From contig SSNP01000035.1 of assembly GCA_006937955.1 (NCBI GenBank), positions 3,648,463 to 3,712,462 on the forward strand: a stretch of DNA of 64,000 nt, given 5' to 3'. Both the position numbers and the translations under genes were made by a program. The notes beneath the pieces are model-generated. The model had not been told where the DNA came from and searched no databases. It saw nothing but the letters and a program-made list of their open reading frames with translations. Numbering within the stretch: the first letter of the stretch is position 1; each line of letters starts with the position of its first letter. This document shows positions 37,093 to 49,600 of the stretch, one piece after another. The stretch comes from Pachypanchax playfairii. Its lineage: Eukaryota > Chordata > Actinopteri > Cyprinodontiformes > Aplocheilidae.

Positions 37093-38332
37093 TTAAAGAG
37101 GCCATTTCACACAAATTTCTTGACTTTGTGGTTATTTCTTAAAGGAGAACGCCCGTTTTTTGCAATTGGGGCCTTATTTATTCTGTGAGATGTGTTTTAC
37201 TCGTCATCAGTGGTACTTTTTTGCGATTCGGATTCGTCTCGGAGATTTTTGATTCACACGGCAAACACCTAAACGCCAATAAACGAGAGTCAGTTGGGCC
37301 TGCGTTCGCCGACCCTAAATCGGTTTAAAATCAGTTCAAATCAGTTTTTTTAATCTGGCCATTTAGATACTCTATTGTTTATTCCGTTCCAGTGCCATCT
37401 TGAATCCTGCGCTCATAGAAATGATATTTTTTACAGTGACGGGAGAGTGATGTCATCTCTCCTTGCCCACTCACGTATTACCTGTAAGGAAGTTGTTTGA
37501 AACTGCTACTCCTTAGCTATTCGTAGCAACACACAAATCGGAACTCTTGTTTTCAGTGTAGAAAAAATGGGTCGATTTTGCGCATATCCTGGGTGCAACA
37601 GCAAAATGAGGAATGAGATTAAAAAAATAACGGATTTGAACTGATTTTAAACCGATTTAGGGTCGGCGAACGCAGGCCCAACCGACTCTCGTTTATTGGC
37701 GTTTAGGTGTTTGCCGTGTGAATCAAAAATCTCCGAGACGAATCCAAATCGCAAAAAAGTACCACTGATGACGAGTAAAACACATCTCACAGAATAAATA
37801 AGGCCCCAATTGCAAAAAACGGGCGTTCTCCTTTAAGTATTAACTTGTAATATGAAACATTTTATATCTAAAAAAAACGTCAGGAAACACTGATTAACAG
37901 ACCTTTCAATCTATCTGCATCAAGACTCGGCAGGTTTCGTAGTCTTCAGGCAGCAACTTATTAATATTCATTAGTCGAATTTGCTGGACTCTGATTGGCT
38001 AACAAACTAGCCTATCAGAGCAAGGTATACTGTTTCCTGCCCTGCTGCACATGGCAGCGTCAGATGCCGTGTCTTCCTGTTTGCTACGTCTTATGCTACA
38101 ACTGTGGGAGCTGCCGAATACAAACAAAGGAGTTGTGATGAAACAGATACAGGTCGTTCGGACTCGGGAGAACTCGGGTGTTATCACCACCTGCGTAGTT
38201 TGAGAGATAAAAACTGAAAGAGAAGTTGTTGACCTGTTTTCACACCCACTATGAAGGTAAGAACACCTGTGGAGCTAAAATATTCAACAGAAACCTCAGA
38301 AAAAACGGTTTTTAGTGGAAGGGCCTCTTTAA
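37093..38332 (-). mobile_element. TTAA-flanked MITE, family B, copy 3 (interrupted)
   Basis: Same family as 4373-4942 and 23005-23579 but inverted. Outer ends TTAA-AGAGGCC and GGCCTCTTTAA are present. It is split by the 690-bp Kolobok element at 37143-37832. Confidence 0.88.
37143..37832. mobile_element. Kolobok-type element with long inverted ends and THAP remnant
   Basis: Flanked by duplicated TTAA (37139-37142 and 37833-37836). Inverted ends of about 200 bp start AGGAGAACGCCCGTTTTTTG and are nearly identical, so the insertion is fairly young. Near the centre, 37567-37617 reads MGRFCAYPGCNSKMRNE, the start of a THAP zinc finger (C-x4-C spacing). TTAA target plus THAP fits the Kolobok superfamily. 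The rest of the protein is missing. The other two family B copies show the uninterrupted ACTTAAGAAATAACC site. Confidence 0.85.
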
Positions 38333-38880
38333 GAAATCCTGGTGTTTTGGTTGATAACACCGTACGCCACTCCAGATTTTAGAACAATATCTGTAAAACC
38401 GACTGAATTCTTGCCATTTTTTTCATGCCATTATTCAGCTGCATAAATAGCATGTGATATCTGTATCTATTAAATGTGAATGGGAGAATGAGGGAAGTTT
38501 GGTGGGGTTAAATAGGGTCGACTTGTGTTTACTTTTTAAATTATGTGTTTTTCATTTTGTATATATAATGTATTTTTATTTGTTTTAAGCCTGCCGCATA
38601 CAGGAGCCATCAGCTAAGTTGAGAGTTATTCAAGGCCGTTTGCTAAGCAGATAGCTCACTATGTGCGCCTACATTGTAATATGTTTTAAATATGAGTTTC
38701 AGCCTTCAAAAAGTGGCATGATTTTACTTTTTACTGGTAAAACTTCATAAGGTACAAAAATGAACCTGGACTAAAGGGTACAGAAATGTATATCCAAATG
38801 GAACAAGCCCAGCAACAAGCATTCATACCCTTACCCCTATTTTTGAGAGTGTAGAACTACAGTCTAGTACAAATCATAAT
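38333..38880. other. No gene seen
   Basis: AT-rich intergenic sequence without recognisable repeats or exons. Confidence 0.4.
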
Positions 38881-38884
38881 TTCC

Positions 38885-39131
38885 AAGGAGGTAATGTTTT
38901 CATCAGGATTTGTTTGTTTGTCTGTCTGTTAGCACGATAACTCAAAAACTTGTGGATTTTGATGAAATTTTCAGGAAAGGTCAGAAATGACTCAAGGAAT
39001 AGTCGATTAGATTTTTGGGGTGATCTGGATTAGCGTCTGGATCCAAAAATTATTTTAAGGATACGGACATAGTAGCTACTTATTGTCATGCTTGGCGGAG
39101 GCCTGCACTCTCCAAGTACTTTTCTAGTTTT
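38885..39131 (+). mobile_element. Dispersed repeat, GGCGGAGGCCTGCACTCTCC type
   Basis: From AAGGAGGTAATGTTTTCATC through TTTGATGAAATTTTCAGGAA and GGTGATCTGGAT to CTTGGCGGAGGCCTGCACTC and ACTTTTCTAGTT. I recognise this order of blocks as a repeat seen in many animal genomes; its class is not clear to me. Confidence 0.6.
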
Positions 39132-40234
39132 ATAGTTAATTTGGTGTTTGCAAAGATTTGTTGGCTGTGATGGCAACATTTCTTAAGGTTGACTCCAAAG
39201 AAACGACTGATTGCAGTTGAAGTGTTACAGAAAGACATCCAATGGTTCATGAGCTATTTAGCTAATGGTATAAATACACACTATTTCTATGTCTTTCACA
39301 CACACACAGGGACAAATGTAAAACCTTATCACCCACCTTCACCTTTTGACAATGAATAACATCATTAATTTCTCTGTGACTTTTTAAAAAAACAGGATGA
39401 AAACTGAAATCGATGTTTTTAAAGTTAACATGTGATCATTCAGGCATCCCCGAGTCAAATTAATTCATCCGCTCTTTTCATGCGTAAAATCATCCAGTCA
39501 TTCCTAAAAGATCATCAAACTTAAAAACAAACTAAATATCTCAGAAGTAACTAGAAACTCCATCACTTCACCACTCGTAGCTGTCAAGGTCTTCTGCAAG
39601 TGAGACAATGAAATCTAAAACCTGCTTCCGCAGGTGAGATGACTGTAACTTAAGTCTTTTATTAGCGTGGATTTTCTGGTGCTTTCCGCAGGTTTACTCA
39701 ATCGCTTGTACTTAGTAACATTGAGATGTGTTCTCATTTTTTTTTTTTTTTCCCAAGTTCAATACTGATAAGTATAACTAAACGTGGCTCATTAAACACG
39801 AGTGGGCTTCCTAGACCTCATCTCACACAGAAAACAATCACTGCTAAAGGGGTTCAAGCTGTTTTCTACTTTGGCTTAATACTTAATAAATAATGACCAT
39901 GTGAAATCTGTTTTTATATATTTGATGTTATTTTAGAACATAATAAAGTCGGAATCATCTGGACCTGATATGTGAAATCCTAAAAAATAAAGAGTGTTTC
40001 TTTCATATGACTGTGACTGTAGATCTTTGTGAATCATCTTGTTGGTTTTAAATACTTCTTTATATGTCAAACTGTGTCCTCTTTGACATTTGGTATAATA
40101 AAGAAATGGGAACAAGTTGCATCTTTGTGACAAGCTGTTTATCGCAAAAAACATAAAATAAGATTCAGTTTAAAATTGATTCCAGGCTAATTTGTCTGTT
40201 CTTGCTTTAAAAATGTTTAAGTGCTTAACAGAGT
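39132..40234. other. No gene seen
   Basis: AT-rich intergenic sequence, with a poly-T tract near 39738-39752. Nothing coding is supported. Confidence 0.4.
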
Positions 40235-40788
40235 TTAAAGCTACAGTATGTAAGAATTAGACCTTGTTGTCAAATCCGAGTCCCGCAGTTCATGTAGAAA
40301 AAAAGATCTCAGCCACTCACCCCCTCCCCTTCCTGATTTTTCTGTTGGGTTGCCAGTTCTGATGTTGATCCTTGTTTAGTTTCTCTTGTATTTGCTCAAT
40401 TTTTGGGAATGTCTGAAGGCCTGTTTGTTCAGCATTGAGTTTTCCTAAGTGCGTTTGAACGCCCCATCACGTGCAGCTCGGCTGATCAGTTAGAAGGATG
40501 CAGGTGGTTTATTACTTTTTGCTGCTGGTCGTTGTGGAATTACAGCTGCTTGTGTTGAAGACTTGGCAGCCTTGTAGACTCACATGTGATTCGTTATGGA
40601 ACCAGGAAGTCTGGACGTGTAAATAATGATTCTAGTCTGGGATAGCTTTTTTAAAATAACAGAAACTAGCGACCACCCAGCCGGCTGAGATCGAGATCTG
40701 TTACAATGTAACTTTATTTTCAACATCAGTGGGACATTAAACTGTTCTGTGATATTTCACTGGAATCTTCTTACATACTCTACCTTAA
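40235..40788 (+). mobile_element. TTAA-flanked MITE, family A, copy c
   Basis: TTAA-AGCTACAGTATGTAAG at the left and CATACTCTACCTTAA at the right; 554 bp; same orientation as 28680-29238 and very similar throughout. Confidence 0.88.
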
Positions 40789-40909
40789 AAAAAACCCATC
40801 CCAAATCTAATGACAAACTTTCAAAGGTCCAGATTAATTAGGCACGATTCTTTTGGCTTAGATAAGTATATAAGATGGTTTTTATTTTCTACCTTATTTT
40901 TTTCGTTGT

Positions 40910-40938
40910 GTTTCGGCTGCGTCTGCAGCCTTCCTCAG
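40910..40938 (-). ncRNA. Second hammerhead-like Penelope-type motif
   Basis: On the minus strand: CTGAGGA (fits CUGANGA), an extra A, a 6-bp stem GGCTGC/GCAGCC with a 4-base loop AGAC, then GAAAC. The architecture, including the extra A, is the same as at 25004, although stem and loop sequences differ. No clear stem III or cleavage triplet follows (ACAACG). Confidence 0.4.
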
Positions 40939-42968
40939 GGGTTTCATCTGGATGTCCTGGATGACGTGTCTTATAAGCTTCCTTTACATCGGAGTGGCCG
41001 ACACCCCAGTTTCAGTTTTGCACAACACTTTCTGTTTCTTTGTGTATATGTGTCTGTAAAAACTATTGACAGGTTTTGTACCTTCTCCTTTAAATATATT
41101 TTCAAATTATGTCACGTCTTCTTGGTTTCAGGGAAAGTTTTGTTGACTGGTTTGTGATATTAACATGTGTTTACCACTAGGGGGCGGGCTTCAACAACTC
41201 CAAACAGTCTGACGCTTTGAATGTGTTCAGATTATTTTCTCACATTTTAAAAGCAGAAAAAAAAAGGACAAGAGAAAACTTCAATCAAGTTTTGTATTTG
41301 TCCGCCAGCTATTTCTCATGTAAACCATGTGAAAGCTAGTCATAACTTCCTGTTTTCACCAACAACCATAAAAATAAGCAGAGACGAGAGGCACACTGAG
41401 ACACACACACACATAAACATACTGCTGCTGACCCAAACCAGGCCTAAATGAATGTTGCCAGTTCCTCTCATGTGGTCTCTCTGTGACGCTGGCTGGTCTG
41501 ACTGCTCGAGCAGTCTCTCCTCACAGCTGCTCGCCATCCCCAGGCTTGATGAAAGGCTGCCTGTCTGTCATTGTTGGGACAAAGGCAGAGAAATCTTGCC
41601 ACATATGTAATTAAGATTGCTTCACAGGGATTATAGATCATCACGAGGAGATCAACAACTCATTCATTGTAATTTGCACCATCTCAAAATAGGAAGGTCG
41701 ACAGAGAGAAACCACAGAATGCAGGAAGTCTGCCATCTATGACAAAAGAAAAAAAATTAAAAAGCATAACATTTAATTTGCATTAAAAAAGTCTTTTATT
41801 TAAGCATAGCAACATGTTTGATTGATGTGTACATGAGTTTTAAAAGCTGTGCACACATGGTAAGATTGTGATTAATCAGTGATGCACATGTCGAAATGTT
41901 GTACTTGCATTCTTTTTTTTTTTTTTTTTTAAGACAAGACTTTTCTGACCAAATGCAACAAATGCCGAGCTTCACAGCAGGGTGTTTTGGATCACAAAGG
42001 AAAGTGGGCATATTGCAGAACTCTAAGCAGGTAATTGTTGTTTGCAATTACTGCAAGTCATCCAGAGACGATGAATGTAGGAAGGTGTTTCAAGAAGTAC
42101 GAACTCAATAAAAAACAACAACAAAAAAGCTGTCAAGGCAGCAACATCTACAAAAAGCAAATAAAAAAACTGGAACAAAAGGAACCAGTAATTATAAACT
42201 AAGTTGTAGAAATGCTGGGAATGTAATTACTGGATGACAGACAACTGGTGTGATTGTCAGATGGAGCACAGGTGTGTAACACACAGAGGGAAGTCAAGGA
42301 ATTGAAAGAAATTGAGAAAAAGGAGGGAAAACTAAGCTCTGATGCATTTCTTCTTATTGTGCCAAAAAAAGATTCAAAGCTTTCAAAACTTCAGTCTAAT
42401 CCAGAACAGTGACATCTGGTGGCCAACTGAAACCATAGCATCCGCTAAACTGAAGCACCGACACTGTTTCAAAAGATATTTAGATGCTGAACCAGAACAA
42501 AGTTCTTTGTTAAAAGAAGGAAGATATTTGTTTTAAAAAAAACCCTAATATGCAAAAACACTCACCCACATATTAAAATCAAAAATTCCACATTGAAAAA
42601 TCCAAAAGATAAATGTTGGTTCAAGTATTTTTTAGAAAGTTTTATTTAAAAACGGGACTAAAAATATAAAAACAAGACAAGAAATCTTTCCTTCTGTAGC
42701 TTTTCAACTCATGTTTGAGTTTGGAAGAAGATAGAAATGTTTTTTAAATTGTTTGATCATTTTGGGATTCTTATACTTTGAAACATTTTGAACCAATGAA
42801 GCATGAAGCGAAGCAGCAGTGATATTTGAAGTTTTGGACTTCATGCACGTTTTCAAAGACTAACAAAAGTGCCATGGCTTCTGTGTTATTGGCCCATCAT
42901 CAGAAATAACTCAAATTACAAACTCAAACCAAAAATGAACCCAAGACCATGACTCAAAAAAAGGACAT
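40939..42968. other. Intergenic, no gene seen
   Basis: AT-rich noncoding sequence with a poly-T run at about 41911-41930 and a CA repeat at about 41401-41413. No exon is supported on either strand. Confidence 0.4.
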
Positions 42969-42969
42969 T

Positions 42970-43667
42970 AGCTACGTTTACATGGGCACATTTAATCGGA
43001 ATAAATGCCCAATCGGAAAAAAAATACGTCATGTAAACATGTCATTGATCTGATGCAGCCTGATCAGAATGAAATTTACTTCCGATCGAGAGGGGTGGTT
43101 TTGTCCGATCTTCATTCAGATAGACGTGCATGTATACACCCATTCGGAAAGAAAGGGTGAAAAGAGCCCTTTGCGCATGCGTACAACTTCAGCGTGACGT
43201 CTTTCCGCTTTCGCAGACCCAAGTAGTAAACATAGTGGGAGGTAAACAGAAGTGGTCTGCTGGTGCAGTCATCCTGTCATCCTGCTCTTCTCTCCTGTGG
43301 CAGAGGAGCAGTAACAATATGTATTCAGCCTCTAGCTTGGTTAATGCGACCAGTAAAAACCCAAACATAAAGGAAATCACCCGCAGAAGGTCCATATTGG
43401 GGATAATGTGAGTCAGCTCGAGCACACGATGGGGTGGGAAAGACGTGCAGAAAGGACGGAGTTTGTTTACTTTTTTTTCTTCCCCCGGAAAGACAACTCG
43501 CTGTGCGCATGCTCAACTCATTTAACCTGATCGAGTGCTTGGTGCATGTGTACTCATGGCATGATCAGATCATTTCAGTTAGTGTCCATGTAAACAGGGA
43601 TTTGGGAATTCCGATCGACCAAGATTTTTATCAGATTGGGGAAATTTGGCGCATGTAAACGTAGCCA
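42970..43667. mobile_element. MITE with GCTACGTTTACATG inverted ends
   Basis: Left end AGCTACGTTTACATGG and right end GCATGTAAACGTAGCC are inverted copies; inner motifs ATCGGAAT, CCGATC and CATGTAAAC recur. About 698 bp, no coding capacity. Several open frames inside are by chance. Confidence 0.85.
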
Positions 43668-44219
43668 CTGTCAGTAAATGAGGCCCTGAAGGCTCAATAA
43701 GATTTAAACAATTTACAAACTGTTTCATCTTGCCTCCGGTGTGTCTGGATTAGACACTGTTAGCTGTAGATAAAAGTTCAAGCAACACTTTTAGTATTCA
43801 GATAAAACATTGTCTTTAAAGGTCTACTAGAAAATAATGGCTTGTATTTCCAACATCTGGTGACAGTAATGAGCAAAATCACTTCCACTAACCACCACAA
43901 GGTGGCAGAAACGAGCATTACTCCTCACTCCGTTACACAGAGCGGCAGTGTTCAAGAGACTAAATGTCCAGTTTTTCAACTCGAAGTGAACCGGTTAGTA
44001 ACGGGTAACAAGTTTCTGCTTACACTGAATATTATTAATTAGCTGTGTAGTAACTTATACAGTAACGTTGTAACTTCTTCAAAGTAATAATCATTGGTAG
44101 TAAACGAGCAGATCAGGAGCTCGGCCAAAAACTGGCTTATAGCCTACTCACTCTAGTGGTGGGAAAAAGTACATCAGTTTGCTGCAACATCAAAAACTTG
44201 AAAAAGGATCAATAACCTT
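43668..44219. other. No gene seen
   Basis: Intergenic noncoding sequence without recognisable repeats. Confidence 0.4.
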
Positions 44220-44553
44220 TTAAAGGTACAGTATGTAACAATTTAACAGTGAAATACTCACATAACAGTTTAATGTCCCATTGATGTTGAAAATAAAGTT
44301 ACATTGTAACAGATCTCGATCTCAGTCGGCTGGGTGGTCGCTAGTTTCGGTCATTTTAAAAACGCTGGTCTGGACAGGAATCATTATTTACACGTCCAGA
44401 CTTCCTGGTTCCATAACGAATCACATGTGAGTCTGCAAGGCTGCCAAGTCTTCAACACAAGCAGCTGTAATTCAACAACGAGCAGCAGCAAAAAGTAATA
44501 AACCACCTGCATCCTTCCAACTGATCAGCCAAGCTGCACGTGATGGGGCGAAC
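44220..44553 (-). mobile_element. TTAA-flanked MITE, family A, copy d (truncated)
   Basis: Starts TTAA-AGGTACAGTATGTAAC and matches the 26591-27144 copy through the GCTGCACGTGATGGGGCG block, then stops. The other half and its TTAA end are missing. Confidence 0.85.
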
Positions 44554-45410
44554 AACATGTTGTTTAGCACTCTAATTTTGGTATTACTTATTTTTTTAAA
44601 AACATAATATTGAAAATTCTACACAGTATGCCTATAACTGAATAATATTAAACATTAGAACAGCATCACTATAAATGCAAGAGGAATTCGTACCTCCTTG
44701 GATTGTTTTACCATTCCATCCATTTTGGAAGGGAAAGAAATTGTGACAAAATCTATAGTATTGAGTCTATTTGTCGTGCAAATATTTGTCTCGGCTCACG
44801 GAACTGGTGACTGTGATCCGCTTGCGATTTGCAGGGAACTGGTTTCACGGCACGGCATTGTGTTTGCTGCGTTTGCTTTGAAATGGCCTGAGGAGCTACA
44901 GGACTCATAAATAACAAAAATGAGCTCTCATAAATGTAGAAACTTGCTAAATGAAAGAAATAAATCATTCAAACATTTAGCTGATATTTCTGCTGAAACA
45001 TCATCTAGTGCACAAACATCTCAAAGTGAATATCACGTCAGAGTTACATGAAAGAGACCTGCTAAAGCTACTATAACCTATAGCAGCAATGCTATCAAAC
45101 ACTTTGCTAGGAATAATTAGCAAATCACATCAGTAGGAACAGAAATAAATCATAAAACATCACAAAACTTTGTTTTCTGAATGCAAGATTTGTTTGAGGT
45201 GGTCTTTAGAAAGGATAGACACTTAAATGTAAAAAACAAACAAAAAAAAAACTTCAAGGAACTTTCTTTTAGAAAAAACCAAAATGCCTTTATTTTTATG
45301 CATGGTCATGTTAACCTATTTTTTTAACATTCAAGAGAGAATCTACTTCCCATTCCAGCAAAGGGATTAATTTTAAAACTTGTTAATTATCCCATCTTTA
45401 TTGGAAATAT
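44554..45410. other. No gene seen
   Basis: AT-rich intergenic sequence. A short open frame around 44698-44910 has no recognisable domain. Confidence 0.4.
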
Positions 45411-45414
45411 ATTA

Positions 45415-45996
45415 GCCTTGCGCTGCAAGATGGATTCTCGCCAGATTCAGAGTTTTCCAAACCCATGAAAATCCGTCTTGTACTGCTCCATTAACAACCG
45501 TCTATTTTGGTCAAAAAAACGTTTGCGCCAATCATGTGTTAGCATTGTGCTTTGGGGCGGGTGTTCAGGTATGATTGGCAGCAAGTGTCCAGGCAGGCGA
45601 AGCAAAACAAACATGGCTGCTCCAGGGATGTACGCATAAAAGCGGCTATTGAATCTGTTTTAAGAGAACTGGAGACAATTTCTTCATTGAAAAATGATCA
45701 AAGGTGAGAACTTGTGAATTTCTTAATAGTAAAGATGTGTTTTGCTTTTCTTAGTGGAAACGATGTGTGTGTTTTTCTCCCTAATGGAGTCGCAAGAGCT
45801 TGATTTACTGTGATTGGCTAAAAACAAATCATCAAAGGCAGACACTTGCTAGCTCGTCCTCCAATCAGCTTAAAATGTTATATCAGATGTCCCTCCCTTT
45901 CATAAATGATTTCAAACGGAGCAGTTCCAGATCTATGTGTGTCCCCCAATCGAAAAGAGGCGGGGCTACACATACATCTGGCAGAGCCAGGTTAGA
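45415..45996 (+). mobile_element. DNA transposon remnant with helicase N-terminus
   Basis: Begins near TAGCCTTGCGCTGCAAGATG and TTCTCGCCAGAT; ends near CATCTGGCAGAGCCAGGTTAG, so CCAGAT/ATCTGG lie inverted at both ends. About 45637-45703 reads KAAIESVLRELETISSLKND, followed by a donor-like CAAAG|GTGAGA. This resembles the start of the RecQ-like helicase ORF carried by ISL2EU-type elements. The helicase core is absent and an in-frame stop precedes it. Confidence 0.45.
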
Positions 45997-46649
45997 AATA
46001 TATATGTATAAAAAACATATTCAACATGTATCACAAATGTAACTTTTGAAATAAAAAACCTATTAACAATTTACCTTGAAAAATTATTTAAAACAATTAT
46101 TAACATTTCACTTTGCTTCATTACTGATTGTACATATATCGAAATAATTGAAAACCAGTAATAAAATAACTTACCAAATGCGTAGCATTTTTTTTTCTCT
46201 TCAACATAAACTGCACATGTGGCACAATAAAAAAGTCTGGCTAAACAAGCTTCATGCTGGAAATGTTTGGAGGGTGTAAAATAGCTTCACTTAGTGAAAT
46301 GCTTCATATTTGGGATTCATTTTTTAAAAAAGTTTAGTTTTGTATAGTCAGAGCACACATATCTAATGAAAAAGAAATGTTCAACCATAAAAACATTAAA
46401 AATAATTTCCACATGGTGGATATACCAATAAAACAATTGTTTTAAAAATATCCAGATGTCAAACACTGAAATATTTTAATGTATAGACTTTAAGAAATGA
46501 ATTTGATATGAATATATGTTTAGTTTCAAGATCCAGTTTAAAGTTCCATGCAGGGACCCAAACTGGAACCTGGTTTGGTTTCATAATTGTCTTGTTTTTG
46601 GAAATGATCTCCATCCTCACAAAAAAAATAAAGCTTCTTCACATTTTCT
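45997..46649. other. 3' flank of RANK
   Basis: AT-rich sequence downstream of the RANK stop codon. It probably holds the 3' UTR. No single poly(A) signal could be chosen. Confidence 0.4.
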
Positions 46650-49600
46650 TCACTTTCCAAGTAGACTCGCCTCTATCATTTCCTGTACAGGTAGTGTCTC
46701 ATCTTCCAAGGTGTTGTGTGAAATAGAGTCCCCTTGAAATCTCTGAAAAAATGGAGCTGTTTCGCTTGCCTCTTCCTGGACGGGGCTGCCAAACTCACTG
46801 TCCAGGCCACCCTCGTCACCGCTCTGAGATGTCTGGCTAACGTAGACGACAATGACGTCGCCTGTGACGTTCATCACCTGACCACTGGAGATGAAGGTAG
46901 TGTTATGGTTCCCAGAAACCAGACCTAAAAAAGAAAGGAAGATGGGGACATTGTGAGCAGAATAACACACAATAAAACCACCCAATGAAAGCACACCCAT
47001 AACACACCCTCTGTTACAATGACAAACAACAAAAAATGAACAAAAACAATAGGATTCAGGAATACAACCTGGTATGTTTTAAAGGGCTTGACTTATAGTA
47101 ATTTTACATTCCCTCTTAATATTTCCTCTTTTTTCCCAACATTTAAAATTAATTCTCAAAACTAGAAACCTTTTGTTCTCTAGGTGGCCCTAACACACCA
47201 TTCTATTCTACAGTAATATGTAAAGAAGTTTTCTTCACTCTGATTAAAAAACTCACTCTGTAATTGGATTTTGAACTTCCTGTCAAGAAGAAAACAGAAA
47301 GTCTTTGCTGATGACACTTCATTCTATCATACTGAGCTTAGGGACACCTCAAGGGTGTGTAATTAGTCCTTAGCTTTTCAATCTGCTGACATATGTATGT
47401 GCTGTAAAATTCAACACAAACCAGCTCATTAACATTTGCTGATAACACAACAGTGGTGGAACCTATCAGCAATGATAATAAAACATCTTACTGAGCTGGA
47501 ACAGTCAGTGCACTTGTTTAGAGGCAAACAATCACTTTCTTCTGCCTTATCAGCAAAACTAAAAAGCAGATTGCCACACAATAATGGCTGCCACATAGAG
47601 AGGCTCACCTATACAACATCTATTGGTGTCCACATCACTGAGGATCTCTTCTGGACCCTAAATACAACCCACCTGACCAAGGAAGCTCAGCAGAGGATTT
47701 ACTTTCTTAGGAAATGTGCAAGGATTCCCCTTGTCATTCTGATCACCCTTTACTGGGTACATTGAGCATCCTGACAAGCTACATCAGCTCCTGGTGTGGC
47801 AACTGTAGCATAATTGACCAAAAGACCCTACAACATGTGTTGACAATGGCTGAAAAAGTAATCAGAATCCACTCCCCTCCTTAGGGTCCAATTTTTAGAG
47901 AAAGGCAAAGAAAACCTTCAGTATTGTGATAGCTGTTCAAAATTTGTTTAGGCTCCTTACATCTGGAAGGAGAGACAATTCTGTTGAATTAAACACAATC
48001 AGAATGTGCAAAAGCTTCATGCCCTAAGTGATAAAACTTCTGAATCTATAGTGGCCCTCTCAAATGGAAAAAAGAGAAAGTGTATTGTTTTATTACACAG
48101 TGATTCACTACATCGTGCTTTGAATTTTGCAGCTTCATTAAAATTACAGATTTTATTTGCAAGTGTATCACAGTCTTGGCAGGATTACAAATAAATGATC
48201 TTGTCTTACTTGAAACATTATGCAATAAATGCATTGGTTTCATGAACAATTGATGAAAAATTCCTCAAAAAGTCTTGCAGAAAACTTTGGAAATATAATA
48301 AAACCTGTTAAAAATTCCCTTAATTATGATGCAGTTAAAGAGTGAAGTAAGTCTTGGCTAACCGTAGGTGACTGGAACATCAAACCCAGTTCCTCAGTGG
48401 GTTTAATGACAATGTAAGATGACCACAGAAAGGCCATGGCTACACAGAACGTCACATCATTTCCTTTGTAGCCACACTAGCGCTGACTGCTTTTTTAGCA
48501 TGGGAAAATCAAGAACCCTGAACCTCGCCAACTTGTAAATAGTTTAGGCCTGTATAGACATGGTAATTTTTTCTTAAAGCTTGTCTAAAGAGAAAACTTT
48601 AAACTGAAACCTTTAAAATAAGTCTGAAATTGAATTGTACTAACAAATGCTAACGTCCCCTCACTGTATTAAATCAGCTGTTTTGTAATTCACACTTTAC
48701 CACTTTAAGCCTCTGGTTCTTATTGTATCCCGCCTCCTGTCTGACTCTCCAGCCGACCCTCCGTGACTCACAGCTTATGCCTCATCTGTTCAGACACACG
48801 TGCATTCACATGCACAGTCTCACACACACACATACATACACGATGCTGGTAAATGTAAGCAAATGAGTCCAAGCAGGAACGTTTACGCCTACACACACAA
48901 ACTGAAACGCACACACCGACCAGTAGAGTTGAAAAGATGGGCAAACATTATCACACCCTGACTGAGAGAGAGAGAGAGAGAGAGTGTCTAGGTTCACATC
49001 TCAGCAGAGCTTTTTCCAGGAACACCAGTCGAGTAAAAAAAAAAGAAAAAAAGAAATGCAGTTTTACCACAGCTTTGAAAACAAAGCTCAGTGGAATCTG
49101 ACTAATGCCTTCTGATTTATCTTTTCCTAATTCTGGTTGGATTTTTCTGGAAGCTCAACAAGTGCAACAGTTCAGTTCTGTCACGAAACTAAACTTTAAC
49201 TGTGGCATAACGTTTCTTATTTTTACTGTCCAAAAAAAAAGTTTTTTTTAAAAACCTCAAAAGGAATAAACATTTGGACACAGTTTTTTCAGAATCTTCT
49301 CTTTTGGAAAACTAAAAGTAGAAAGTTTTTCCAAGTGGTAAGCAATGTTACCGTGTAACAGCCCCAGCTTGAAACCATGAAGGCTAATAACTGTGTGCAG
49401 CGCAAACCTCTCTCTTTTTCTTAAAACCATGATCGGCAAGTTCATCAGTTGTTAGATGATGGGAAATAATCTCAAAGACAGCAAGTATGTAATTTAAATA
49501 CCAAGTCGTCAGTGAGAGTCAAAAACTGTTTTTTTTTCCTTCTCTTTGGAGGTTTTAAAAAGTATTACCCAAGCTGCACACAGCTTGCTTCAATTAAAGC

